Below, one piece after another: positions 27,840 through 37,282 of a DNA stretch of 64,000 bases. Within the stretch, counting starts at the first letter, position 1, and each line of letters opens with the position of its first letter. A program made the position numbers and the translations under genes. Source of the DNA: Solibacillus isronensis (GTDB taxonomy: Bacteria > Bacillota > Bacilli > Bacillales_A > Planococcaceae); assembly GCF_023715405.1 (NCBI RefSeq), contig NZ_JAMBOC010000001.1:1302001-1366000 (forward strand), read 5' to 3'. Under the pieces are notes generated by a model. It saw only the letters and a list, made by a program, of their open reading frames with translations, was not told where the DNA came from and did not search any database.

Positions 27840-28256
27840 CTATTTTTTCACATCAAATTCGGCTTTTGTTTCCATAATTTTTTTCCCTTTTACATATATC
27901 GTGACACCGTAATGCCCTTCTTCAAGACCTTCCGGAACGGATAGCTCGGCAGTGAAATATTTCGCATCGTTCACAAGTACTTCCTCTTCCACTAAAAATC
28001 GATTCTCTTGTTTTATTTCGCCTTTATACCAAACCACTTCGGCTTCATTGGTCCAGAATCGGTTTCTCTTTGCGGAAAAATAAACTGTATCCCCTTGTGT
28101 AAATATATTCGTTATATCAGAAGGTTTGCCCTTTTCATCAATCGCTTTTGACGTGACACCTTCTACAATTTTTGGTTCTGTTGCATATTCATACACCAGG
28201 AAAATTCCAAGACCTAACAGAAAGATTCCTAATATTATTGGAATTGCTTTTTTCAT
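27840..28256 (-). CDS. Membrane-anchored extracytoplasmic protein in Bce operon
   Basis: I do not recognise this 138-residue protein. It has one N-terminal helix (IPIILGIFLLGLGIFLVYEYA) without a lipobox or clear cleavage site, then a beta-rich domain of about 110 residues (TVYFSAKRNRFWTNEAEVVWYKG, GHYGVTIYVKGKKI) that looks Ig-like. Its place directly before the ABC genes and after the kinase terminator suggests a co-induced accessory factor for peptide-antibiotic resistance. That role is inference from context. Confidence 0.7.
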   Translation of the reverse strand: MKKAIPIILGIFLLGLGIFLVYEYATEPKIVEGVTSKAIDEKGKPSDITNIFTQGDTVYFSAKRNRFWTNEAEVVWYKGEIKQENRFLVEEEVLVNDAKYFTAELSVPEGLEEGHYGVTIYVKGKKIMETKAEFDVKK

Positions 28257-28361
28257 TTTTTATTCCCCCTAATTGATTTCTAACTGTATCTTATCAATAG
28301 CTATCGGGAAGACATATTGCTTTATATTTTATTAAAGTGACATTTTTGCAAGATAAAAAAA

Positions 28362-28402
28362 CGGACTTATAGCAATTGTAATGTACAATCGCTATAAATC
28401 CG
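28362..28402 (-). terminator. Terminator of response regulator/kinase genes
   Basis: A 19-bp stem (one G-U) with a 3-base loop, followed on the minus strand by a seven-T run. It separates constitutive two-component genes from the transporter genes, which are presumably induced. Confidence 0.85.
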
Positions 28403-28418
28403 CTATTCTAAAGTTGAA

Positions 28419-29432
28419 TTACTGCATGAAGACTACACTGCCTAAAGGGAAAATAATACTCACCTTTGTTCCTTCGCCAATTTTTGAAGTGATGGTAAGA
28501 CCTAGACCAAGCTGATCTGCAAGTTTTTTACATAAATAAAGACCGATACCGGTAGACTTTCCGAATTTTCGTCCATTTTCCCCGGTAAACCCCTTTTCAA
28601 AAACCCGATGTATATCCTTTTCTGTTATCCCTATCCCGTTATCCTCAATCGTAAGGACAATATTATTTTCATTCTGGACCGTATGGATGATTACCTTTCC
28701 ATCACGCTCACGTATATACTTAATTGCATTCCCGATCAGCTGATTTAAGATAAACTCCAGCCATTTTGCATCACTGAAAACGGTCCCTTCAACTTTTTCA
28801 AGATCAATCGAAATCCCTTTACTAATAAAGTCCCTTGAATTTCTCTTTATAACACTTCTTACAAGACCTGCTAAAGACACCTCTTTTATGAGGTAATCCT
28901 TGCTCACATTGTTACTTCTTGAATAATAGAGAACCTGCTCAATATATTCTTCAATCTTCTTTACTTCCTCTTTAATATTTCGGGTAACGTTACTATGATT
29001 ATTTTCAATAATCAGCCGTGTTGAGGCAATGGGTGTTTTAATTTCATGAATCCATGTTTCAATATATTCCCTATACTCATTTTCCCGGTCCCGATAACTC
29101 TTTACATGCTCATGCATATCTTTGTTTGCCTGACGCAATACCTCATACAATGCCTTACCTTCCACAGTTTCAGGTTCTTTCATTACTTCCGGCAGCAAAT
29201 ATTTCTGATCTAAATTTTCCGTAATGCTAGTTATTTCGTTATAAAATGTTTTCTGCTTAAAATATTCGATCAGTACATATATGATGAGAGGGAAAAACCA
29301 AATACAGAAAATAAGAAAAACAATTTGGATATTCACCCCGACAAGTATCATAATCCCGCTAATAATGATAAATAAGATGAAATTAATGAGCAGGAAAACG
29401 GTTCTGTCTTTAACATATTCTTTTAGTGTCAT
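28419..29432 (-). CDS. BceS-type intramembrane-sensing histidine kinase
   Basis: A 337-residue kinase with two N-terminal membrane helices (about 12-32 and 36-56) joined by only a few residues, so it has no extracellular sensor, as in BceS-like kinases that read transporter flux. The phosphoacceptor is His129 in TWIHEIKTPIAS; the N box QLIGNAIKYIRE, G1 EDNGIGI and G2 GKSTGIGLYLCKKLA follow. It overlaps the response regulator by 4 bp (ATGA). Confidence 0.92.
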   Translation of the reverse strand: MTLKEYVKDRTVFLLINFILFIIISGIMILVGVNIQIVFLIFCIWFFPLIIYVLIEYFKQKTFYNEITSITENLDQKYLLPEVMKEPETVEGKALYEVLRQANKDMHEHVKSYRDRENEYREYIETWIHEIKTPIASTRLIIENNHSNVTRNIKEEVKKIEEYIEQVLYYSRSNNVSKDYLIKEVSLAGLVRSVIKRNSRDFISKGISIDLEKVEGTVFSDAKWLEFILNQLIGNAIKYIRERDGKVIIHTVQNENNIVLTIEDNGIGITEKDIHRVFEKGFTGENGRKFGKSTGIGLYLCKKLADQLGLGLTITSKIGEGTKVSIIFPLGSVVFMQ

Positions 29433-30097
29433 GGAAGTATATATCCTAACCCGCGTCTCGTTTCAATATTTTTCTCCATACCTAACGCTTCCAGTTTTTT
29501 TCTTAATCTCGTAACATTGACCGATAAGTTATTATCATCTACAAAGACATCTGCGTTCCACATAAAATCCATGAGATCGTCCCTTGATACGATTTTTCCT
29601 TTGTTTTTATAAAGGCAGGAAAGTATTTTAATTTCATTTTTAGTGAGCTCTGCCTTCTCCCCTTTATATGTAACAGAACCGTTGGATAAATTGAGCTTTA
29701 AATCATTATAGACAACAGTATCCCGCATGCTCGACCCCTGGACTCTTCTTAAAATGGTTTCAATTCTCGCCAAAAGAATTTGAGTGTTATAAGGCTTTGT
29801 GACAAAATCATCCGCGCCTAAATTCATACTCATCAGTTCGTCCATCTCGTTATCCCTGCTCGTCACGACAATGATCGGCACATCCGATTGTTTCCTTATT
29901 TCTCTACAAATATAGTAACCATCAAAAATGGGTAAATTGATATCCAGTAAAATAAGATCCGGCGCTTCGTTTAGCGTTTCCTGAATAATATTTTCAAAGT
30001 TTGTCGGTGCAACAGCATCAAATCCATATGTGATTAAAAAGGTTTTCAGTTCTTCTCTTATCGTTTCCGTATCTTCTATAATAACGATTTTTGACAT
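29429..30097 (-). CDS. OmpR/PhoB-type response regulator (BceR-like)
   Basis: A 222-residue regulator: receiver domain with phospho-acceptor Asp52 (LILLDINLP) and the conserved lysine in DDFVTKPYN, then a winged-helix DNA-binding domain (ELTKNEIKILSCLYKNKGKIVSRDDL to RRGLGYIL). It is expected to activate the 28256-25053 transporter operon; the precise binding site was not identified with confidence. Confidence 0.93.
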   Translation of the reverse strand: MSKIVIIEDTETIREELKTFLITYGFDAVAPTNFENIIQETLNEAPDLILLDINLPIFDGYYICREIRKQSDVPIIVVTSRDNEMDELMSMNLGADDFVTKPYNTQILLARIETILRRVQGSSMRDTVVYNDLKLNLSNGSVTYKGEKAELTKNEIKILSCLYKNKGKIVSRDDLMDFMWNADVFVDDNNLSVNVTRLRKKLEALGMEKNIETRRGLGYILP

Positions 30098-30248
30098 GCG
30101 TTCACTCCCTTATAACGTTTGGAATTCCAGATTTAAACACATTTACACTTATACCATTCTTAATCATTTATCACAAACATATGTACAGGCTGATCTATGT
30201 GATTAACTTCAACAAAAAACATTTTTTACCCTTTTTTCACCACATAAA

Positions 30249-30281
30249 AGAATGAAATCCAATACGGAAATCATTCTTAAT
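30249..30281 (-). terminator. Weak terminator after EamA transporter gene
   Basis: AGAATGAAATCC and GGAAATCATTCT pair at nine of twelve positions, followed on the minus strand by TTTT, 25 bp past the stop. Confidence 0.45.
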
Positions 30282-30305
30282 CTGAACTTTAAATTTTGCC
30301 TCTCT

Positions 30306-31193
30306 CTATTTCTGTTTCAAGCTTTGTCTGCTGTCAGCATTTTTTCCTACTATAACGCAAAGCACAACGACCATAGCTAAAATAATTGTGATCCAAGTGA
30401 CCGATTCTCCTAAAAATAATACAGAAAAGCCGATCATTAAAAAAGGCTGCAAGTATTGAATCTGTCCTACTCTCGCAATGCCGCCTAAAGACATACCACC
30501 GTACCATGCTACATAAGCTAAAAACTGACTGACTATCCCTAAATAGAACAAACTGATCCAAGCTTCGATAGGTGCTTGCAGCATACTGTCAGATATGCCG
30601 AGGCCTACAGGAATAATAAAAAAGGGGGCTCCAATTAAAATGGCCCAAGCAATTACTTGCCAGCTGCCAAGTTCCTTAGAAAGTTTGCCGCCTTCCGCAT
30701 AACTAAATCCAAGTAATATGACCGCTGCAATCAGCGCAAAATCCCCTTTATGCAACTGTCCTAATCCTAAAAAAACAGCGTACATAATAACTGTTATTGC
30801 CCCGGTTACACTCGCAATCCAATAGCGTTTCGAAGGTCTCTCACCACCTCGCCACATCGCAAATCCAGCTGTCGCAAGCGGAAGTAAAGCCAATTCAATA
30901 GCACCATGTGAAACTGGTAATGACTTCATCGCATAAGTTGTAAATAACGGAAAAGCCAGTACAGCTCCCACAGCGACAATAAGTAAACTTTTAAATTGGG
31001 CTTTACTCGGTAAAGACTGTTTTTTTACAGTAAATACTGTTCCGACAATAATTGCTGCAATAACTGTCCTGCCTAATCCGACAATTGTCTCACCAAAATA
31101 AGGGACAGCAATGCTTGTAGCCGGTAATGTAAAACTGAAACAAACGATTCCAATAAAGCCTAATAGCATCCCTTTTTTCATGCTGATCTCCAT
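30306..31193 (-). CDS. EamA/DMT-family transporter
   Basis: A 295-residue, ten-helix protein built from two EamA repeats. Substrate unknown; members export amino acids or metabolites. It is divergent from a MocR-type regulator, which commonly controls its neighbour. ATG 31193 follows GGGGG; the ATG at 31181 is also possible. Confidence 0.88.
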   Translation of the reverse strand: MEISMKKGMLLGFIGIVCFSFTLPATSIAVPYFGETIVGLGRTVIAAIIVGTVFTVKKQSLPSKAQFKSLLIVAVGAVLAFPLFTTYAMKSLPVSHGAIELALLPLATAGFAMWRGGERPSKRYWIASVTGAITVIMYAVFLGLGQLHKGDFALIAAVILLGFSYAEGGKLSKELGSWQVIAWAILIGAPFFIIPVGLGISDSMLQAPIEAWISLFYLGIVSQFLAYVAWYGGMSLGGIARVGQIQYLQPFLMIGFSVLFLGESVTWITIILAMVVVLCVIVGKNADSRQSLKQK

Positions 31194-31231
31194 TTCGTTC
31201 CCCCTTCACAATTGTAAAAAAATATTCCATA

Positions 31232-31255
31232 ATTAGTTAATACGAATAAACTAAT
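31232..31255. promoter_or_regulatory. Inverted repeat in MocR/EamA divergent spacer
   Basis: ATTAGTT (31232) and AACTAAT (ending 31255) are arms of a 24-bp interrupted palindrome. Two shorter palindromes follow, GGGAATTTCCC at 31295-31305 and TCTGTC/GACAGA at 31307-31322, close to the regulator start. Any could be the MocR operator. Confidence 0.4.
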
Positions 31256-31339
31256 TAAATAGATTGTATTGAAAATCTGCTCTTTTTAAAATAAGGGAAT
31301 TTCCCGTCTGTCATGGGACAGATAGCAAAGGAGAACTAG

Positions 31340-32713
31340 ATGACAACTAAATATATTGGCATTTTGGTATGGGTTAAACAACAAATTATGGATGAGAACT
31401 TAAAGACAGGAAGTAAGTTACCGTCAATCAGACGGCTCGCTGAACAATTTCAATGCAGTAAAAATACGGTTGTGAAAGCATTACTTGAATTGGAAAAACA
31501 GCATATTATTTATGCGAAGCCTAAAAGCGGCTATTATGTAGTGGATGATCGTCAAACATTTGACAATCAGGAAAGTGATATTGATTTCTTATCGGCCGGT
31601 CCGGATAAAAGGATTATGCCGTATGAAGATTTCCAGCATTGCATTAACCAGGCAATCGATCATTATAAAGAACAATTATTTACTTATAGTGATCAACAGG
31701 GCCTTTTTTCTTTACGTAAGGAGCTTGCGAAGTATTTGCAACATTTACAAGTATTTGCGAAACCCGATCGACTGGTCATTACGTCCGGATCACAGCAGGC
31801 ACTTCATATTCTTTCAGCCATGCCGTTTCCAAACGGAAAAAAGAATGTATTAATTGAGCAGCCTACATATTTTGGGATGATCGATGCCTTACAGGTAAAC
31901 GGGATTACAACATTCGGAATAGAAGTGACGATGGAAGGAATCGATTTTGAAAAACTGGAGAAGTTATTTCGCTCCGCTGACATTAAATTTTTTTACATCA
32001 TTCCAAGATGCCACAATCCATTAGGTCATCATTACACGAATGCGGAAAAGAAAAAAATCGTAGCTCTTGCAGAAAAATACGACGTATATATTGTAGAAGA
32101 TGATTTCTTGGCAGAACTTGATACAGATTTAAAGTCCGATCCTTTGTTTGCATATGAACCTAATGAAAGAGTCATTTATGTTAAGAGCTTTTCCAAAGTA
32201 TTTTTGCCTGGACTGCGAATCGCAACAGCAGTTCTACCTGAAAAAATGATTCCCTCCTTTGTGCACAGTAAATTCAGTGCAGATTTCAATACATCGCCTC
32301 TTTCACAGGGGGCTTTGGAAATCTATTTAAAAAACGGGATGTTTCAATACCATTTAGAAAAAGTGAAAAATTTATATTCAACTAAAATGAATCTATTATT
32401 AGAGGCTTGTTCTTTGTATTTACCTTCCTATGTACAATTTACAAAGCCCAAAAGCGGTTTTTACCTCACCATCTTCTTGCCTTCCGTTATTGATGTCGAT
32501 AAATTGATCTACATGCTTAATGAAAAACATGTTTATGTAGATAATGCTTCAAGGATGTTCTTAAGCGAAAACAGACAGAAAGCAATTCGTCTAAGTATTT
32601 CACAAGTAAACGAAAACAAAATCCATCTCGGTATTCAGCAATTAGCCGCTCTTATAATTGATCTATATGAAAAACGGAATTATAATGCGCTCTCGTTTAA
32701 AGCGTATCTTTAA
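31340..32713 (+). CDS. MocR/PdxR-type GntR regulator with aminotransferase domain
   Basis: A 457-residue fusion. Residues 1-70 form a GntR winged helix (SKLPSIRRLAEQFQCSKNTVVKALLELEKQHIIYAKPKSGYYV); the rest is a fold-type I PLP aminotransferase domain with the PLP lysine in YVKSFSKVFLPGLRIATAVLP. Such proteins sense PLP or an amino-compound and usually regulate a divergent gene, here the EamA transporter. AAGGAG precedes the ATG. Confidence 0.92.
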   Translation: MTTKYIGILVWVKQQIMDENLKTGSKLPSIRRLAEQFQCSKNTVVKALLELEKQHIIYAKPKSGYYVVDDRQTFDNQESDIDFLSAGPDKRIMPYEDFQHCINQAIDHYKEQLFTYSDQQGLFSLRKELAKYLQHLQVFAKPDRLVITSGSQQALHILSAMPFPNGKKNVLIEQPTYFGMIDALQVNGITTFGIEVTMEGIDFEKLEKLFRSADIKFFYIIPRCHNPLGHHYTNAEKKKIVALAEKYDVYIVEDDFLAELDTDLKSDPLFAYEPNERVIYVKSFSKVFLPGLRIATAVLPEKMIPSFVHSKFSADFNTSPLSQGALEIYLKNGMFQYHLEKVKNLYSTKMNLLLEACSLYLPSYVQFTKPKSGFYLTIFLPSVIDVDKLIYMLNEKHVYVDNASRMFLSENRQKAIRLSISQVNENKIHLGIQQLAALIIDLYEKRNYNALSFKAYL

Positions 32714-32739
32714 ATTCATTAACAGTATTCAATATAAAA

Positions 32740-32766
32740 ATGCTCGGTTCAATTTAGAACCGAGCA
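32740..32766 (-). terminator. Terminator of alpha/beta hydrolase gene
   Basis: ATGCTCGGTTC pairs perfectly with GAACCGAGCAT; a TTTTTAT run follows on the minus strand only. Confidence 0.8.
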
Positions 32767-32789
32767 TACGTCCACCTGAAGCTAAGAAT

Positions 32790-33761
32790 TTATTTTACTT
32801 CTTCCACTTGATCAACAGTTGCTTTCACGCGTTCAAAGCCTACCTTAATCGCATTCACATATTCTTTAATCACTTTCTGAGCAAGTTCTGATTGAGGGTT
32901 CAATGATTCAAAACCATGGTATGCGCCAGGATATAAGTGGAATTCCACATCAACACCTGCCTGTGCCAATTTAGATACATACGTAATTGTTTCGTCACGG
33001 AATGGATCCAATTGCCCAACACATGTATACGTATATGGAAGATTACGATAATCCTCTGCTCTTGCCGGTGCAGCATAAATCGGTACATCATGCCCGTGCA
33101 AGTCGCCTAAATAGCATTTCCAGCCAAAATCATTCGTTTTTTGGTTCCAGATCATACCTTCTGTAATTTCGTTCGCAGAAGGTGTATCGTTGCTGTCATT
33201 AATCATCGGGTAAAGCGGCATTTGGAAACAAATTGAAGGATACTCACGGTCACGCGCTAGCAATGTTAAACCGGCTGTCAAACCACCACCAGCACTTGCT
33301 CCAGCTACGCCAATACGATTTTTGTCGATTTGCAGTTCTGCTGCATTGTCTGCAATCCATGCCAGCGCACTATAGCAATCTTCAAGCGGTGCAGGATAAG
33401 GATGTTCCGGAGCTAAACGGTAATCAACGGAAACAACGACACAGTTTGCTGTCTCTACAACTTGTACACAAAGATGATCATTTTCTTCAATGGAACCTAA
33501 TACATAACCCCCGCCATGAATCCATAGTAAAACCGGTAATTCCTGATGCTGGTGGGCTGGTTTATAAATACGAACGCGAATTTCATTATCATCAATGCCA
33601 GTAATAGTTTTATTGATAATATTCACTGTTTCAGTGCTCGTTAAAGGTAGTACCGCCTGTGCCATACCTTCACGCATTGATTCCAAGTGTTCTACTTTAA
33701 AATCAAAGTCCGTAAATGATTCTAAACCGGCTAAAAATTCTGGATTTACTCGTTTGATCAT
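32790..33761 (-). CDS. HSL-family alpha/beta hydrolase (esterase)
   Basis: A 323-residue esterase of the hormone-sensitive-lipase family. The oxyanion-hole motif IHGGGYVLGS, the nucleophile motif GASAGGGL, the acid in GQLDPFRDE and the catalytic histidine in YPGAYHGFE are all present. It would hydrolyse short-chain esters. ATG 33761 lies seven bases past GGAGG; an ATG six bases earlier touches that site. Confidence 0.93.
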   Translation of the reverse strand: MIKRVNPEFLAGLESFTDFDFKVEHLESMREGMAQAVLPLTSTETVNIINKTITGIDDNEIRVRIYKPAHQHQELPVLLWIHGGGYVLGSIEENDHLCVQVVETANCVVVSVDYRLAPEHPYPAPLEDCYSALAWIADNAAELQIDKNRIGVAGASAGGGLTAGLTLLARDREYPSICFQMPLYPMINDSNDTPSANEITEGMIWNQKTNDFGWKCYLGDLHGHDVPIYAAPARAEDYRNLPYTYTCVGQLDPFRDETITYVSKLAQAGVDVEFHLYPGAYHGFESLNPQSELAQKVIKEYVNAIKVGFERVKATVDQVEEVK

Positions 33762-33927
33762 CTTCATTCCTCCATGTCTCAAAAATTAAACTCACCCTAC
33801 TAATCTATTCGTTTAATTAAATGAATAGAACTCAGTAACCTTGAAAATTGCTGCTTAAAACAAAATTTGAAACTTTTCCCATAACCAATCGTAAATGAGT
33901 TAATACACATATAGGGGGTGATCTCAT

Positions 33928-34347
33928 ATGAAAAAGTATTTATTTTCCACTACTCTTATTTTGTTATTTTCTTTAATCTTAGCAGGTTGTTCAGAAGAGA
34001 CGAACGGCTATCAATCCGATTTAAAGGTTGAAGCGAAGGACTTACATGGATACTCTTTTGCGAACAATGAATATCAAATTTACTTAAACGATCATCACAT
34101 GCTTATTACGGGGCGGCTCCCTTATAGTATAGAAAACAGTGAATCCATCCTGACTGATTTCCTAATCGATCAGGGGAAAAAAGGCGGTGATACTGTATTT
34201 GAAGAATACGATGACGTTAAAATTACAACAAAAAATAATATATACACTATTTTAATTGAAGGCTTTTCAATGGAGTTTATGAAGTTTAAAGAACATATTC
34301 TTGTAGATGAATATGGTATGGAATATATTTTGAATCAAGTGGAGTAA
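33928..34347 (+). CDS. Small lipoprotein of unknown function
   Basis: A 139-residue protein with a signal peptide and lipobox (LILAGC, lipidated cysteine near residue 21). The mature part is acidic and beta-rich and I do not recognise it. GGGGGTG precedes the ATG. Monocistronic, closed by a terminator shared with the convergent regulator gene. Confidence 0.75.
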   Translation: MKKYLFSTTLILLFSLILAGCSEETNGYQSDLKVEAKDLHGYSFANNEYQIYLNDHHMLITGRLPYSIENSESILTDFLIDQGKKGGDTVFEEYDDVKITTKNNIYTILIEGFSMEFMKFKEHILVDEYGMEYILNQVE

Positions 34348-34369
34348 TTTAAACTAATATCGAAGAAAA

Positions 34370-34398
34370 ACACGGATAATCTCCAGGATTATCCGTGT
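34370..34398. terminator. Terminator between convergent genes
   Basis: CACGGATAATC pairs perfectly with GATTATCCGTG; A and T runs flank it. Confidence 0.8.
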
Positions 34399-34405
34399 AC
34401 TTGTA

Positions 34406-35656
34406 TTATTTCATTATTTCCTCATACGCATCGATAATGAACCGGATTTCTCTTGTGACTTTTAAATCTTTTACACCATCCATTGCATATAAAATATCGC
34501 GCTTTGCGTTTTCTTTGTCCCCTAGCTTGAAGTAGCATAATGCCCTTACTGCAAACGCCATGTACATCATCGACAAATCAAGCGGGTGCTGATTGTATTC
34601 TATTATTACGATATCTTTCAAAGTTTGCAATGCTTCTTCATACCGCTCAAGCATGTAGTAGGCATAGCCATATTGACCATTAAAGAAAATGTCCGCGCTG
34701 TATGAAAAGCCTTCTAATACAAAACTATTTTCAAATCTGGTCGCAACCGTTTTCTCGTAATCTTTTTCGATTTGATTTGTATATAGAAGCGTAACTAGCT
34801 GCTCCATGAGTGTTTCATTCGGGTCTTCCATAATTTCTGCAAATGCCCGTATTTTCTTTAAATAATAATAAGCCTTTTCCCCTTCTTCTTTTGAACAGTG
34901 AATGAAAAACAAAAAGCGGTAAAAATCATTTAACCGATAGACGATTTTCTTTTCTTTTGCTAATTTTAATGCTCTATCCAAGTAGTTCTCCATTTGCAAA
35001 TCATCATTCAATGCTGCATAGGAAACCGTAATGTTATAGTATAAATCGAGTTTTTCAAGGTCGTCTATCAAATCACCGTATTTCTCGATATACTTTTCCC
35101 CTTCATGTAAATAGCGAAGCCCTTCCACATAATCATTTTCCAGAAACTTAATGTTTCCCATGCGGGCATAAATCTTCAATATTTTTGAGTAGCCATGTAC
35201 TTGCTCATACATTTTGATTAACTTCGCAAAAGGTTTTTCCGATAAATCCATTTTCGCAAAGTAGCGCATTGTTAAATACACTTCGTAAATGCGTACTTCC
35301 TCAAAAGTAGCTCCTTTAAGACTGCCGTTTTCATAAAATGGATGGATAAGATGATACAGTTCGAGAACTTTTTCGTTTATTTTTTTATCATCATGCTCCT
35401 TATTAAGAGCTAAGCGTTTTATTTCAACATCCCGGTATAAATCTTTCATTTGCTGATGATTTTCGGTTTGCATGAGCTCGGAAACATCGATGTCGAGCTG
35501 TTTTGCAATATGCTGAAGGCTTTCCATAGATGGCTGTGCCTTCCCGTTTTCAATCAGACTGAGCATCCCTTTTGTAATTCGGTCTCCTGCTACTTGGGCA
35601 AGCGTCATTTTACGCTCTTTTCTTAGTTCTTTTATTTTGGCACCAATATTTAACAC
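34406..35656 (-). CDS. XRE regulator with C-terminal TPR domain
   Basis: A 416-residue protein: an N-terminal helix-turn-helix (residues 5-60, MTLAQVAGDRITKGMLSLIE) and about 340 residues of TPR-like helices (for example YGYAYYMLERYEEALQTLK). The build is that of RRNPP-like or BglB-type TPR regulators that bind a peptide or a small ligand. No small peptide gene is evident beside it. GTG start behind GAGGTG. It is divergent from an MFS exporter, and a palindrome repeated three times lies between them, so it most likely controls that exporter. Confidence 0.88.
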   Translation of the reverse strand: MLNIGAKIKELRKERKMTLAQVAGDRITKGMLSLIENGKAQPSMESLQHIAKQLDIDVSELMQTENHQQMKDLYRDVEIKRLALNKEHDDKKINEKVLELYHLIHPFYENGSLKGATFEEVRIYEVYLTMRYFAKMDLSEKPFAKLIKMYEQVHGYSKILKIYARMGNIKFLENDYVEGLRYLHEGEKYIEKYGDLIDDLEKLDLYYNITVSYAALNDDLQMENYLDRALKLAKEKKIVYRLNDFYRFLFFIHCSKEEGEKAYYYLKKIRAFAEIMEDPNETLMEQLVTLLYTNQIEKDYEKTVATRFENSFVLEGFSYSADIFFNGQYGYAYYMLERYEEALQTLKDIVIIEYNQHPLDLSMMYMAFAVRALCYFKLGDKENAKRDILYAMDGVKDLKVTREIRFIIDAYEEIMK

Positions 35657-35708
35657 GTCGTCACCTCATTAAATATAGTTTACCAAAAATCATATAAAAG
35701 GCGAATGA

Positions 35709-35832
35709 TTTAACCAAATTAAACATTTTATATATTTTTACATTTAATCCCTCGAATTTATTTTAATTAAATTAAACTTTTGTATTGCATTTTAAAAAAT
35801 CCCACCCTATAATAAGTTTAATTAAATTAAAC
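35709..35832 (+). promoter_or_regulatory. MFS promoter with three copies of a palindromic operator
   Basis: A consensus-like SigA promoter, TTGCAT (35785-35790), 17-bp spacer, TATAAT (35808-35813), is bracketed by repeats of TTTAATTAAATTAAAC: exact copies at 35762-35777 and 35817-35832, and a 14/16 copy at 35709-35724. The right copy extended by one base, GTTTAATTAAATTAAAC, is a perfect 17-bp palindrome over the transcription start. Binding by the divergent XRE-TPR protein is inferred. Confidence 0.75.
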
Positions 35833-35847
35833 AAAGGGGTTTTATTT

Positions 35848-37140
35848 ATGAATGAACAGCAGAAATTAAAAAAAGCAACGTACCATTTATACACGTTTCT
35901 AATAAGTAAAATGATTGGTGCGCTTGGATCACATGTTTACAGCTTTGGAATCAGTATGTATATTTTATCGATGACAGGCTCTTCGCTTAGTTTTGCGACA
36001 AATATTATTTTAAGCTACTTGCCGCGAACAATATTTTCACCGATTGCAGGTCTCTTAGGGGATCGTTTACCAAGAAAGTGGCTTGTACTCGGCGGGCAAG
36101 CCGGAGTTATCCTGACAGTAAGCGGCTTATTGTTTTACACACATGAATTTGGATTATCACTAATCGCAATTTATATCGCAACAGTGTTCAATAGTATTTT
36201 CAGTACTTTTTCCGGTGTAGCGTTTTCCGCATCGATTGCCAATCTGGTCGATGAAGCTCGACTGCAAAAGGCGATGAGCTTTAATCAGTTGTCCTATTCT
36301 ATTTCGGGAATTGGCGGACCGATCTTCGGCGGGATGTTATTTGGTTTTGTATCGATGGAAATGTTCCTCATAATCTTCATCTGTGCTGCTGTAATCACAC
36401 TTATGTTGGAATCTACGATGAATTTTGTTCTTTATAAGAAAGAAACAGTAAATGAGAATGCTGAAAACGAATCGATGTTTGAAAGTTTCAAAGCCGGTTT
36501 TCGTTATGTCAATTCAAAACCGATTATAAAAGCAATTTTATGGACTGCACTTTGGTTAAATTTATTTTTCACAGCAATCAATGTTGGCGGTGACTATATT
36601 TTATTGACGATTTTGAAGTTAGATCCAAAATATATCGGTTTTACAGAGGCTGGTGGTGCAATCGGGGTTTTAGTTACATCGGTTTATTTTGCATCAAGAG
36701 CAAACGTCAAATTTCCTTTACTTACAGTTAAACGATCCGTGTTCGGCTCGTCTGTTGTTGTCATTTTATCGGCACTGCCGCTCATGATATCATTTTCGGC
36801 AATGATGAATTTCGTCTATTATTTAATCATCATGTTTTTATTCGGAGCATTGGGTGTTATTACAAATACTCCTCTTGGCGTGTTGATGCAAACTTCAATT
36901 GAAGAAGAGTATCGGGGGCGTGTTTTTGGGATAATCGAAATGATGGCGATGAGTGCTATGCCTGTCGGTACACTAGTCTTTGGAATTTTATATGAATTCA
37001 TTCCGGCACAATATATTTTAATCGTCAGCGGGCTGATCTTAATTGGTTTTGTTTTATTATTACTTCGCCCTTCAATACTAGAAATGGCTCACCCTGAACT
37101 TAAAAAGGTAAAGCTAGAAACAGAACCAGTAACTGAATAA
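35848..37140 (+). CDS. MFS efflux transporter
   Basis: A 430-residue, twelve-helix major facilitator. The loop 2-3 motif GLLGDRLPRKWLVLGGQAG and the overall layout match the MFS_3 macrolide/multidrug exporter group. I start at ATG 35848 after AAAGGGG; the longer frame begins inside the promoter. Divergent from and probably regulated by the XRE-TPR protein. Substrate unknown. Confidence 0.9.
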   Translation: MNEQQKLKKATYHLYTFLISKMIGALGSHVYSFGISMYILSMTGSSLSFATNIILSYLPRTIFSPIAGLLGDRLPRKWLVLGGQAGVILTVSGLLFYTHEFGLSLIAIYIATVFNSIFSTFSGVAFSASIANLVDEARLQKAMSFNQLSYSISGIGGPIFGGMLFGFVSMEMFLIIFICAAVITLMLESTMNFVLYKKETVNENAENESMFESFKAGFRYVNSKPIIKAILWTALWLNLFFTAINVGGDYILLTILKLDPKYIGFTEAGGAIGVLVTSVYFASRANVKFPLLTVKRSVFGSSVVVILSALPLMISFSAMMNFVYYLIIMFLFGALGVITNTPLGVLMQTSIEEEYRGRVFGIIEMMAMSAMPVGTLVFGILYEFIPAQYILIVSGLILIGFVLLLLRPSILEMAHPELKKVKLETEPVTE

Positions 37141-37158
37141 TATATATTTTCTCTAATT

Positions 37159-37190
37159 AGAGCTAATTTTCTATGTTAGCTCTTTTTTTT
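37159..37190 (+). terminator. Terminator of MFS gene
   Basis: AGAGCTAA pairs with TTAGCTCT and is followed by eight T residues. Confidence 0.85.
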
Positions 37191-37282
37191 ATTTGATTTG
37201 AGCCTATATAAGTTTGATATACTGTCAAAGTTTCTGTACAATTTATATTGTAATAATTTTCATATTAGAGAGGCTGATATCG

